The position numbers and the translations under genes are program-made. Below are positions 27,101 through 64,000 of a DNA stretch of 64,000 bases, one piece after another (position 1 is the stretch's first letter; the number at the start of each line of letters is the position of its first letter). The stretch covers positions 768,228-832,227 of the forward strand of contig VXAA01003306.1 in the NCBI GenBank assembly GCA_013399115.1, given 5' to 3'. This DNA comes from Anseranas semipalmata. Lineage: Eukaryota; Chordata; Aves; Anseriformes; Anseranatidae. The notes below the pieces were generated by a model. The model was not told the origin of the DNA. It worked only from the letters and a program-made list of their open reading frames with translations, and did no database searches.

Positions 27101-28559
27101 TGAGGGCAGGTTGCAATCAGTAGCTTGGAGAATTGCTTTTACCATTTTCGTGTGCAGATCCACAGGACATGATGGCACAGATGACGAAGAGCTCATGCCA
27201 GGCTCTGTGCAAAGGCTATGCTTAAAACATCCAGAAATTCACCACCACCACCACCCGAGCACCCAGCACTGCAAGGGGGCTGGCCCCTCGGGACACATCA
27301 CCCTTCCACCACGGGCGGCAGGTCTAGGATAAGCTGCAGGTGCTGCCTGCAGGGCACGGAGGACAGGCGAGCTGTGTCCCAAGCCACTGTCAGGCACGGG
27401 GTCTCACTGCGCTGCTGGTGGGAGCTGAGAACCAACCACAAGTTGTAACAAGCCCAGCTGGCACTTGATTTTTTAAGCTGTGCAGGTAACAAAGCAGGCC
27501 AAGGTGACTGCAGGAGCGAGCCCAAGCCAAAGCTCTCGGTTTGTGGGCTTTATTGATTTGGCCGAATCAGCTCATTCCACAGCAAAGCCTTGGAGAACAC
27601 CTAGACATTAGGCTGCCAACATCCACCTAGGAAAGGGCTGGTTGAGGTTAAAACACTATTGCTCTTCCTTCTGCTCTTGTCACTGCCTGTCCTGAAGGCT
27701 ACAGGTCTGCTCCCTGTCTCTCCTGCCAGCAAGGCTGGTGTGAAGACCCTGTGATTTGGCCAGCACAGGTGATTGAACTGCTGGGGTGACTGGAGCAGCC
27801 CTTACTGGCTCTGCTCAAAGTGCACCGCCTTTTCCCAGTGCTGCCAGGATGTGATCACTGCCAGAGCATCGACAGCACTGGTAAGACCCAGCACAGCAAC
27901 TCGTCACCACGTGGCTGAAGCGGCAAAGGTGGCACTTGTGCTGCAGCCCCACCACAGCGTGTGACCAGTGTGAGTCTGGAGCCCCAACACAGATGGCTCC
28001 TAGCTCCTTCTTGGGGTGGGGAAGGAGGAAAGATTCAGAATCTCCTCCAATCTAAACATAAAAATGCCCCAGCTGGGTCAGCCCTGCAGCCTGTCTGACC
28101 ACATCTCCAGCAACAGGACAGACCACACAGGGGGAGCACGTGCATGGCCACCTCCTGCAGTCCGCCTGCAGCATCCACAGCAGCTGGATTAGGGATGTTA
28201 GCAGCACATCCCTGTCTTATCCTCTGACTACCCATTTGTGGAGCTACTGCCCACAAACTTGCCTAATCACTTTTTGACCCTGAAGGGCTCCAGAAGATAA
28301 CTGCTCCCATATAAAGTATTTTCCTTTATCGGCTTCAACCTGATCTCTTCCCAGTTTCACTGAGTGCCCCACAGTAGCTGCCTGAGATTCACGAACAACA
28401 GAAATAGCCCACAGCTTGCTTTCCAAGCACTGACATCATGCAGATCCCCAAACATTATTCACGAACACTGACATCCAGGCTGAAACCTGCACCTCCGGGC
28501 AGACATGATCACATGTTAGAGATTCACAAAAAGGACCAGGGACAACCATGGAGATTGTA
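21181..28559. other. Intergenic region, no gene supported
   Basis: About 7.4 kb lies between the presumed PHF20 promoter and the 3' end of the ARHGAP39-family gene. I see an A/G-rich tract (23676-23750) and an AATAAA on the minus strand at about 27549-27554 that could be a further polyadenylation signal. The open frames, up to about 150 codons, overlap one another on both strands in GC-rich DNA and show no known domain. Confidence 0.65.
23676..23750 (+). repeat. A/G-rich (polypurine) simple repeat
   Basis: About 75 bases consist almost only of A and G with a few T (units such as agaagaaaa and aaataaataa). It is low-complexity sequence; the KK/FF-rich frames across it are not genes. Confidence 0.9.
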
Positions 28560-28565
28560 TTTATT
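28560..28565 (-). terminator. Candidate polyadenylation signal AATAAA
   Basis: The plus strand reads tttatt, which is AATAAA on the coding strand of the ARHGAP39-like gene. It is the first canonical hexamer I found after the stop codon. A second lies at about 27549-27554. Confidence 0.35.
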
Positions 28566-29727
28566 ATTATAACAGAAGAGAGGCTGCTTTACTGATTCGT
28601 ATTTACAAATCTGTTGGCAAAGAAAGTAATATCCAGTGTAAATTATTAGCCTATTTTACAGCCCTGGCAAGAAGCATTCATTTGTAATAGCAGCAAATGC
28701 CTATGGTTTGATTGCCTGCTACAGCTAAGTGCAAGGAATAACATAGATCACCGACGCGGTGGCTGGCTGCAGGCACATGCATCTGCAGCCCGAAGAAGGG
28801 GGCAGGCACCACATGGCTGCTCCAGCCCTCGTGGGGCCAGGATGTGGCACCCTGAACCTGTTCAATGATTCAGATTTTGGCAAAACATGGCAAAGCTGGT
28901 AAGCGCCTGCCTGCCTCTACATTTCTGGGAACGTGGCCCCACATGCGAAGCACAAGGTGCTCAGCGCTTCAGAAGGCCAAACCGAGCTGAACCGCTTGGA
29001 AGCACTGGGATGGGATGAGTGTGTGAAGCAGATCCTCACACATTTTTTGGTGTGTTTGACAGAGCTAATCCTGACAAGGGAGCAAGATTTCTTGGACCAC
29101 AGAAGCATCTGGTACAAGGGGGACTGTGACCCTCGGCTCATCTGGGCACAAACCAAACTTCCACCGTGGAGTTCTCTGAGCAAAGTTGTGCCCTGGAAAC
29201 CCCACTCACACAGAGAGATTCAAATAGACTCAGGTGCACTCTCTGCACGTGGCACCTTGTGCCTGAACCTTTGGTTCAGATTCAGACATCTGCTTTAAAC
29301 CTCGCTGCTTGGCTCCCCACTCAGCTCCTGCCATCAGGAGAGCAGGACCCCACTTGAAGGGGGGGTGCAGAAATGCAAATGCAACCTTGGATGCCAGCAG
29401 CAGACTTAGCATTGCATGAACGATCCCAGCATGCAGCTTTTTGCCGCAGACCTGCCTCCAGCACAGAAAACACTTCAAAGGAAAAGAAGAGTAACACCAG
29501 GATGCCACAGAATTAGAAATTGCTGCTTGCTAAGGAACATGCAACAGTATCTGGAGGCTGTGGGGAAATCTATGTGCTGCCTCTGAAAGACACTGCCTTT
29601 GCCGTGCCTGACTTCTTGGTGGCACATGGAAAGCTGCAGGGGTTTAACAGCAACAGAGAGGACGCTGAGCTGCCAGCCTGACGCTACCCCTAGGCAGGCT
29701 CCGCTGCACCTCAGCTGCTCAGACCTG

Positions 29728-29765
29728 CCTCTTCCCTTCCCTTCCTTCCTTCCTCTTCCCTTCCT
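29728..29765 (+). repeat. CT-rich (cttcc) simple repeat
   Basis: A short polypyrimidine run of cttcc/ttcct units, probably inside the 3' UTR of the ARHGAP39-like gene, where the transcript would read it as purine-rich. Confidence 0.85.
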
Positions 29766-31039
29766 AAGCCCTCTGCAGCTCCAGTGGGAATTTGGTGGGA
29801 AGAGCATGGGTGCCACATCCGACTCCAGGCAGAATTAGCATTTCACAAGCACACGGCAATGCCGCTGCTCTGCCTGGAAGGGCACATCTCAGCACAGGTG
29901 GGCTTCTTCCCCTTGGTGGTCTTCCCTGCTTTCTTTGGACCTGGGCTGAACCAGGAGGGGGGACAGAGCTGTCTGTGAAGGACCTGGTGCCAGGAAAAGG
30001 GGGTGCCGGAGCGGTGGAGGCTGCTTTGAGCATCAGTAGCACATTCTCAGCTGCTCTTCAGGAAAACTGGTGTCAGCTCGTGCGGCACATGCAACAAGGG
30101 CCTGGCAGAAAGGAGCTGCGAAGCTGGCTGGGGTTACCCCCCCAGAGGACGTGGCCCACATTAGGAGGATGCCAACGAGGTTGTTGCATCTGTAGGTGGC
30201 CAGGTGCGCGGCCTTCCTCTTGTCCCCAGGCCCCGTGGTGAGGGTGGTGCTGGTTTAGCTCAGCGCAGGGCTGGTCCCACGGGCTGCCTGTATGCTGCTG
30301 TGCAGCTCTGAAGCTGCCTAAAGGAGAGGGTGAGGTGGATGCTGTGCTGAGCTGGCCCACCCGAGCTCCCAGCCACGGGACGTCTGTCTGTCTGGCCACC
30401 CAGCAGCAGAGGCTCAGACACCTCCTCTCCCTGGGCTGCAGTATGCTTCCACTGACCAGGACAGTCCAAGGAATCCCTCTGCCTCAGCGAACCCCCTGCA
30501 CCTTCACATCCGTTTACCAACAGCACGTGGGGTGCCGGAACAACCCTCACACCTCCAACCAACAGTCTGCAGAGGTGAACCAGGCTGGCTCCATAGCAGT
30601 GGAGTTATCCCCAGTGAGGCAGTTACGTCTCCCAGGTCCAGCTCATGCCACAACACAGGAGCGATGTCCTCCTACCTGAAGCCAACTCTGCCTCCAGAAG
30701 GGAGATGGAGAATCTCACTGCTCCAGGCAGCAGTGTCTCATGGATGTCACAGCCCTTTCAATGAGCAGCCAGTCCTGTGGCTCCAAGGAGGAGGCCTTCC
30801 CCCCTCTGACACCCACTGGCCTGGCATGTCCAAAGACTTCCAGGTCCTGCTGCTGAAATGCCCAAGCCTTCCAGGAGTGTCTAGTCCTTGTCCTTGAGGT
30901 CATATGTTGGGAGACGTTCAGGGGCTAACCCAGGGTGTGACAACAGCAAGGACAATGGAAGAAATCTAAGCGGAGGGGAGAAGACTTTGGGCACCCAACT
31001 ACTCCCCAGAGCAATGTCCTGGACACCAGGGCCAGTGCC

Positions 31040-57134
<26,095 letters not shown>

Positions 57135-60100
57135 CTGCGGGGAAAGAGAGACGTGTTAGTGCGGCTGGGGGCGCAGGGCAAGTGGGGTGTCCGGGAGCCT
57201 TGCCCCTTTGCCAGCCCGGGACGAGTGGCACAGGGCCGGGGAGCATCGCTCACCTCCGCGCTGGTAAGTCGAACCAAGCGCTGGTGCGACCGCAGGAGCC
57301 CAGGTGATAAACGTGGGGTGATAAATTTAAGTGTGTCACAGGGGCTGGCCCCAAAACCCATTCACTCAGTTCCCTGTTTGCTCCCACCCTGGTGCTGCCC
57401 CCGGCCCCGAGCACGGGGCCAAGAGAGCCCGGCAGGGTCAGACCGAGCCCAACGCGCCCCGAGAGCTGCCCCAGGCGGCAGCGAGGGAAATGGTGTGAGC
57501 CCCCTCCCCGGGGCCTGTCTTTGCAGGGCAGATCGGCACGTTGGCTTTGTGGCAACGGAGGTGCCAGGCGGCAGAGTCCCGCTACACGCTGGCAGTGGTG
57601 CCATCGGGCACAGCAGGGACACGTGAGGGTGGACGAGCCGGCAGCGAAGTGAAAACTCAGTGATTTTAACTCCGATATCATTCACATCTCATAAACACAC
57701 CGCCGGCTTTACGACACCCACCCGACAGGACTGGCAGCTCCCCCTCGCTCCATCCTCCCCTCCAGTTCACCGAGCGCAGCCCCAGGGACCTCCCCAGGGA
57801 CAGGAAGGGCCCCACTGGGCTCCCCGCTCCGGCGGAGGACGGGAAGGCCCCAGGCCTCCAGCGGTGGTGGCCCCGCTGGCCCCCGCGCCGTGCCACGGCA
57901 GCTGCCTGGGCAGGGGTGCCGCTGCTCCGCCACTCCTCGAGGCTGCCAAATCGACAGGTACAAAGGCAGTTCAACCCCAAATAAAACCCAAACTGCCTCT
58001 GAAATGGTGCCGCTCTCCCCGCCGCCGCCGCATCGACGGCTACCGATCGATGCTGGCATCCACACGGTCTCAAGGAGGGCTCATCCTTAGGCTGTCACAG
58101 GCTCAGGAGCTGGTCGGGTTAAAAGCCATTTTTGGGGTGAGATGGGTTTATTTTCAGCCAGATCAGCTCTCGGAGCAGGCCAGGAGCGTGCCTATCAGCT
58201 GCTGCCGCCTGCAAAACTGTGTGTGCAGAAAACATCTGTTTCTTTGCCAAAACTAGATCTGCTCCCCTGTTTGATTTAAGGTGTACCGGCCCCAATGCCA
58301 TGGCTCGGGGGGGACGTGCAGAGTGAGCCTGGTTATTTCCAAACAACCGTAACGCCAACCTACAGGCACGGGAGAAGGAACAAATCAGTAAGTCGCTGCT
58401 CTTATTGAGGGCACCGTGAACTGCAAAGAGGCGTCATCCACAAAAACGACATAAAAGAGGAAAATGAGGGCAGCAGAAGAGCCCAGAAGCGCTGGGAGGA
58501 AACATCCCAGGAGACAGCAGCAAAGAAGTCCAGACAGGATAAGGAACTGCGATAGCGGGTCTGATGGAGGGACAGAGGAGCTCAGGGGGTACAAATGGAG
58601 CAGGGACCTCTGCAAGCACCAGAAACCCTCACACGATGACAGAGATCAACTGGAAAAGGGGCACAACCAGAGGCTGGACCAGAAGGGGACTCAGACCCGC
58701 GCTTCGGGGCACTTCTGGTGGGCAGAGCCGCGGCCGGCGCTGGGAGCCGAGGCTTCGCCCGGCGGCGTGGAGCACTGCCCGCGCGAGGCTGGAAGAGGAC
58801 AGCGGGCATGGCGTGGCACCGCGCACCGACAGCAGCGCAGAAACACCCGCTCGGGCAGAGTGGGGAGAGAAGGGAGGACGTTACAGCGCTTACTTGGCAG
58901 AACAAAAAACACCCTGCAAGACCCGGCTGAGCGATCGAGCTGTAACCTTCGAGAGCACGACGGTTTTGATCTGTTTTGCCAGCAACCGGATTAGCGAAGA
59001 TCTGAGACACCGACCAGCTCTGCCCGCGCCGGTGCTCCTTGGGAGAGAGGAGAGGTCAGCTATTTTCTGTTAAGTGCAAGCTATTGAAAATAACAAATTC
59101 TTCTCATGGCACTCGGCCATGACCGAGTGTGTGTTGCTAACTATAGTCTTCCGTTTTAACGAGCCCACATTTATCTTTGCGTGCAAAGACACGTAAGTGG
59201 ACGCCTTGGGTTGGTGACCTCTGCTCCCCTTAAATTTGAGTCTGAGGATTACCAAGCTGGAGCTTAACAAGGCAAAAATCTGCACGGAACACATTCAAAT
59301 ACCAGAAAGTTTGGTACAATCCCATTCACGTGTAAAGAAAGAGAAGGAAAAGCAAGGAGCACATTCCTGGAGCAGGGCCAGCACCGGGCTGCCACACACA
59401 AGTCTGGAACATAACATCAGGAACTCTGGAAAGACGTGATAAACGCAGGATTGGAGAGAGATAAGGCTGTAACTTGGACATAAAAAACGAATTCAAACTC
59501 CCCCGAACAGGGTTAAAGAAGCAGTTTCCCGGGAACAGCGTGAATAACGCCTCTTCCCTGTCCTCCCCGCGCCGAGCCCTGGACAAAGCGGCAGCTTCGG
59601 ACCCCGCGCTCCACTCCCAGCTCCCCGGTGCCCCTGCACACAGCGCCGGTGCCGGCACACCGACGGGAACACTGTGGTGGTTTCAGTCCACTTCCCTTTC
59701 GTCGGGACCGAATGTCTTTGGCCGCAGGCTTCCCCACAGACCCAGTCTGCAAACCCAGACCGAAGCCTGCAGCCCAGGGTGTTGCGCGGAACTAGGGCAC
59801 CAGTCTGGTCACCAGAGCATGAACCTCAGCGGAGAGGAGGAACTTCAACCAAATCCCCACTTGCTTCCAAAAACAAAAACATTCCCAGTGTGCATCCTCC
59901 TTTATTGTCTGAGAGGTTTTAGAAGCTTCCTTTGTGTTTCTAAGTCAATACACAAACACTTTCCAAGTCTCCTGGCTTGCAAACAGACCACCGCTCCAGC
60001 TGCCGCTGATCTTCCTGGGGGCCGTGGGGCTGCCATGGGGTCCGCGGTCCCCGGGCGCTGTGCTGGTGCTGGGGGGCTGCCCTGCCAGCCCTGCACACGC

Positions 60101-63100
60101 CAGGCGTGCAAAGAGCAGGAGGAAGCGTTTGGCGTGCAGCGATAGCATTGCATGTGGGCAAACAGGTTTGTGCTCACCTGAAGGCTCCGCCAGCCCCTCG
60201 CAGACTTTGTTTTTATGAGGCACTGTATAAACAGAGCGGGTAAAAGGCCAAGGTGCAGCTCTGTCCCACCAGCCCCTGAGACAGGTATGATTTATATTTG
60301 CAAACTTTGCTCCTTCAGAGACTCAGAGCTAAGCTTGGGTCCATCCTGGCTGCCGCTCCTGCGGGGGCCCTGGCTGGCAAAGCCAAGAAATAAGAAAGAT
60401 AATAAATAATAAATTAATAATAATAATAAAAAGGATATTTCAGCCCGAAAGAGCACAGCGTTGCTCCTACACCCCAGCCCACGTGGCTGCATCGCATATG
60501 GGATTGCGGGTGCATAACTCCCCACCAGCTTTACAGGCAAAGCCAAGGCCACGAAACCATAAAGCTCTCCAAGGATCAAAACAGACTCCAGGCCTGTCCT
60601 GAAGCCTGCATGCTGGACACCCCGCCCGTGCAGGGAAGAAGCCCTCTGCCCTGGGGAAATAACCCAGTTTTGCCCAACTGCAAGCTACAGAAGCAGCGCG
60701 CGTTAGCCCCAGGCATCCCGCTCGTGCCTGTCCGTCTGTCCCGCAGTTAGCAGGACGCAGCTCCCTGCTCGGGAACAGGCGCAGCGAGGCTCCACGCGCT
60801 GGCTCGGGGCGCACCCATGGGACCGATTCATGCAGGGACGAGAAGCTGCTCTGAGCACGTGGAACGAGCAGCTAGGAGCAACACAAACCCGTGTGACAGC
60901 ACCGGGCATCCTGCATCCTGCTAACATCTCCTGGTTAGGTCTTCTCACAAAGACTAAGACACTAGTGTGAGTCCAGGAAAGAATAACAGCGTGCCAAGTG
61001 AACAGAAGGGACTAGAAATGGAAGGGACCAGACAGAGGAGGGGAAAGAAACAGCCACTATTCCCCAGGGCAGCTGATTTTCTTGCCACCATTACCCAAGC
61101 AACACTTAGTCCTCTGCTTGAAGCCTTCTCTCTGCCTGTTACCTCCGCACGCTGCTCAGCACCAACTCATTTACCCACCGGTGACAGCAGAGCCCCAAAG
61201 GAAGCCATGGGAACTCCTTGCTTCAGGGCACTTTGGGTTGCAAGGACACCCCTCTGCATGGTGGCGAGGAGAGGTCTCATGTCTCGATCCCCCATTTCAC
61301 CTCCATGTTCTGCTATATCTGGGCCATTTCGCCCCAGGCTAGGATCCCTCCTCCTTCCCCCACCAGTCCTTCTCGGCCAGCTGTGACTCTGTATCGAGTG
61401 GGCTTTTGAAGACGGATGGCCTCAACAGGAGCATGCTCAAGGATGGTCCCACAACAAAGAAAAACACCTGGAGAATTAAGCTCTTCCTCCGGGAAACAGG
61501 AGTCTGAGTACAGTCAGCGCAAGGTCACGTAATTAATACCACACAAGTTAATACCACACAAGGATGGCTGCACTCGGAGGACAGGGGACGCGGGACTCCC
61601 TCCTGGCCAGCAGGTGACTGAGGAGCTCCAGAGGCCTTATGAAGTCCCTGCGAGGCTGCAGGCGGCGGCGGGGCCCCAGGATCGGGCAGATCGGAGGCAC
61701 GTGGCGCGGCGTGGCCCCACCATCCCGTGCCAGGACGCCGGCCGGAGCCCACGGAGGCAGGAACTTGGCACGTGGCATCTGGGGCGGCTCACTGCAGCCC
61801 AGGCTCGATGTGCCCAGCGGCGGTGGCACCGGAAGCGATTTGTCCTCAGTTCAGATCACTTCAGTTTGCTGCTGGTGCCGAGGGCCCGGGAGAGGGAGCA
61901 AAGCGCTGCCTACAGCCCCCAGGAGCCCCCAGAAGCTGCCTGCGGGACGCGGGTGCTGTGCTGGGGGCATCGGGCACCCCGCGGGGTGCAGAGCAGCCGG
62001 TCTCAGCGCCGCGCTTCGAGCGGCACCAGCACGCCCGTCCCCTCGCCCTCTGCAGCGGGTGAAGCCACCCGGAGCACCCGGGCACGCTGCCGGGCAGATT
62101 CTGCTTAGAAAAACCTTGCCTGCTGCAAGTGCCGGGCAGTGAAGTGCAACCCCCGGGTGGCTCCAAGTCGCTCAGGTCCGCGCATCGAAGCCAGGACAAG
62201 GCTGTGAAACTCATCCGTGCCCTGGAGCTGCAGAGAGCCCCCGAGGTCTCTAGCACCAGCGCCTCGCCGCGATGCTCCACCAGCTGACTCGGTCAATTTA
62301 TTCTTTGCTCACAGCCAAGCCAAGAAAAGCTGTAATTTAAGTCTTAGGAAAAAAAATTACCCAAAGCAACCCTGTCCCCCGCCTCCCCCATATATAATCT
62401 CTGAACTTATTCTGAACACACATGCATCCTTCTAACAAAAATTATAGAGGGACTAAAATAAATATAATGTCAGCCTGTTCCTAAAAGACTCTCCTGCTTC
62501 CGAAAATAAGCATTGTGCAAACAAACCAACCTCTGCTTAGCAGGAGACAGACCAGACTGTGAAAATATAGCACAAATGGCTGCAATTGCTCAAAGCCTGA
62601 GCACGTATGCTCAGCTCAGGCATGGGCAGAACATCCTTCTGAAAGCAGAATCCAGCGTGCCAGAGCCGCTCTCACACCAGCAGCACGTTACAGAGGGGAG
62701 AAGAGAGCACGGCACCCTGGAATGGGTGGGTAAGAGGTAGCAGAGAGTCCGTTCGGCCTGGAAAAGCGCCTAGCACACAAAATAGCTCATTATTTTGAAG
62801 ATTTTAATTCTAAAAGAAAAATAAAGCAAAGCCCCAAGCCTTAAGCTGGGTGGCGTTTGCAAAGATGGAGGTGCCAGATGAGAAACTTGGCGGCCTTCTG
62901 CTTGCTCAGACCCTGCTGCTTCTTGCACCATCCCTGGCCCCAGCTCACCCCATGAACATTCGGGTGTTCCCAAATCTCAGCCCTCACACCGGCACCGCAG
63001 GCTCCCACCTCGCTGCTGCCAGAGCCCCGATCCACCGAGGGCAGTGGGGCAGCTCGTCCCACGGGAGCCGAGATCTCCCGGGCTCCCTACAAGTGGACGG

Positions 63101-64000
63101 GGGGTGGACAGAGGTGAATCGTCCCCAGGGGAGAACAGACTCCGTGCCGAGTCACTCTACGAGCACAGACGAGTAAATCCATCCTGGCCAGGGATCAGCA
63201 GTGGCTGCTACAGCCTTGGCAGAGGTTAAGAGAGAATGTCAAAAAGCATCTGGTGTCAAAAAGGTTACAAGCACTGCCCCCTGCTCTTAGCAAGGGTCCC
63301 CGGGCTGGTCTGGGTCACAGATCCAGCTGGGTCCTGGGTGTCTGCCCCAGCTGACCCAGGGGGAACAAAATCCCTTGTGGAGCCCAAACCACTACAGAGC
63401 AGTGACCCAGGTTTGAGGGCTACAGGATCTGCCCTAACAACCTGTCTGGCCCTTGAGCTACCGCCATAGTGTCCCCTGCATCTCTCCCACCACCATGGCT
63501 GGAGTTTTCATTTTGCATTTCAGAGCACAGCCAAAATTCCCCATCGCTAAATGGCCTCCAAAAGCTCTGCTCTGCCCCAGACGCAGCGGCACCTCCTAAG
63601 CCCAGCGAAGGCTGCAGCAGAGCCGTTTTTCCTTTTAAGGGCTGAGCATTTGAGAACGAGTTTCAGAAAAATGTCCTGGCACTTTTCATCCCCTCTCTCT
63701 CCATCCAAAACGTGCCGCATGGCTCCATGGCTCCATCCAAACCCCAGCTGCCGGAGCGGAGGCAGCTGCGTGGGACGCCAGGTGCCGGCCAGTCCCTGCC
63801 CAGGGGATGCGGGTGCCGCGACCTGGTGCAGCTCGGTGCTGTCCTCCCGCCCGCTGCACCACGCACGGACCCAGCCCAGGACACGTGGCCGGGTCCGCTG
63901 ACGGCCTCAGACCAGCACCAGCACCGTGCTTCTTCGGTGGTGACGGCAGCCCCCACCCAGGCAAACCTGCCACCAGACTCTGTCACCCCCCCAAAATGGG
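57135..64000. other. Upstream region of the ARHGAP39-like gene, no exon identified
   Basis: The WW exon needs at least one upstream coding exon ending with two bases of a split codon, for the roughly 30 N-terminal residues. I did not find it. CpG-dense stretches at about 57.4-58.1, 58.69-58.85 and 61.56-62.1 kb are possible promoter or first-exon sites. Simple repeats occur at 60399-60430, and a 15-base duplication (ttaataccacacaag) at about 61533-61561. The 247-codon plus-strand frame at 56564-57307 is largely the antisense of the WW exon. Confidence 0.6.
60399..60430 (+). repeat. (AAT)n-rich simple repeat
   Basis: Imperfect aataaataataaattaataataataataaa run of about 32 bases in otherwise GC-rich DNA. 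Confidence 0.9.

Larger units (their letters stand above)
28560..31039 (-). other. Probable 3' UTR of the ARHGAP39-like gene
   Basis: After the stop codon at 31042-31040 the first canonical AATAAA I find on the minus strand is at 28565-28560, which would give a UTR of about 2.5 kb. A pyrimidine-rich stretch on the plus strand (29728-29765) lies inside it. No other coding exon is seen here. The true cleavage site is unproven and a non-canonical signal could act earlier. Confidence 0.4.

Noticed and set aside
27239..27258. caccaccaccaccaccc stretch considered as an engineered His tag or coding repeat
   Set aside because: Short CAC microsatellite in intergenic DNA with no gene context.

Overview
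The window is vertebrate nuclear DNA, most likely from a bird. The evidence is spliced genes with GT/AG introns, vertebrate chromatin and Rho-signalling protein families, and a CR1-type LINE fragment (51875-52200) that ends in the octamer-like repeat typical of avian CR1. There are no operons, CRISPR arrays or phage genes. Nearly all long open frames are chance frames in introns and intergenic DNA; the coding signal sits in about 13 short or medium exons, all on the minus strand.

Layout, left to right. (1) 1 to about 20.2 kb is the 5' part of PHF20, a Tudor/PHD chromatin reader. Four coding exons (7752-7670, 1428-1257, 1037-953, 258-179) encode residues 1-140, covering Tudor 1 and most of Tudor 2. 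The rest of the gene lies beyond position 1. Between the ATG exon and a GC-rich CpG segment (about 20.1-21.2 kb, broken by an 831-base run of N) is a long AT-rich intron of the 5' UTR. It contains a decayed partial copy of RBM12 (about 12392-11750). (2) About 21.2-28.5 kb is intergenic, with simple repeats and no gene I can support. (3) 31040-57134 is a complete 3' portion of an ARHGAP39 (Vilse/CrossGAP) family gene: two WW domains, a long disordered linker, a MyTH4 domain and a RhoGAP domain. I resolved nine exons, and every junction keeps phase. A probable 3' UTR reaches to about 28.56 kb. The N-terminal exon, and possibly one exon after the WW exon, were not found. (4) 57.1-64 kb holds GC- and CpG-rich DNA upstream of the WW exon, where the first exon or promoter could lie, but I cannot identify either.

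The two genes are not functionally linked in an obvious way. PHF20 reads methyl-lysine in the nucleus; ARHGAP39-family proteins restrain Rac/Cdc42-type GTPases at the cytoskeleton. Their adjacency is informative for another reason: in human, PHF20 is on chromosome 20, while ARHGAP39 and the PHF20 paralogue PHF20L1 are both on 8q24. The gene here differs enough from human ARHGAP39 that it may be a second, ohnologous copy kept beside PHF20. No exotic or undescribed defence or mobile system was seen.
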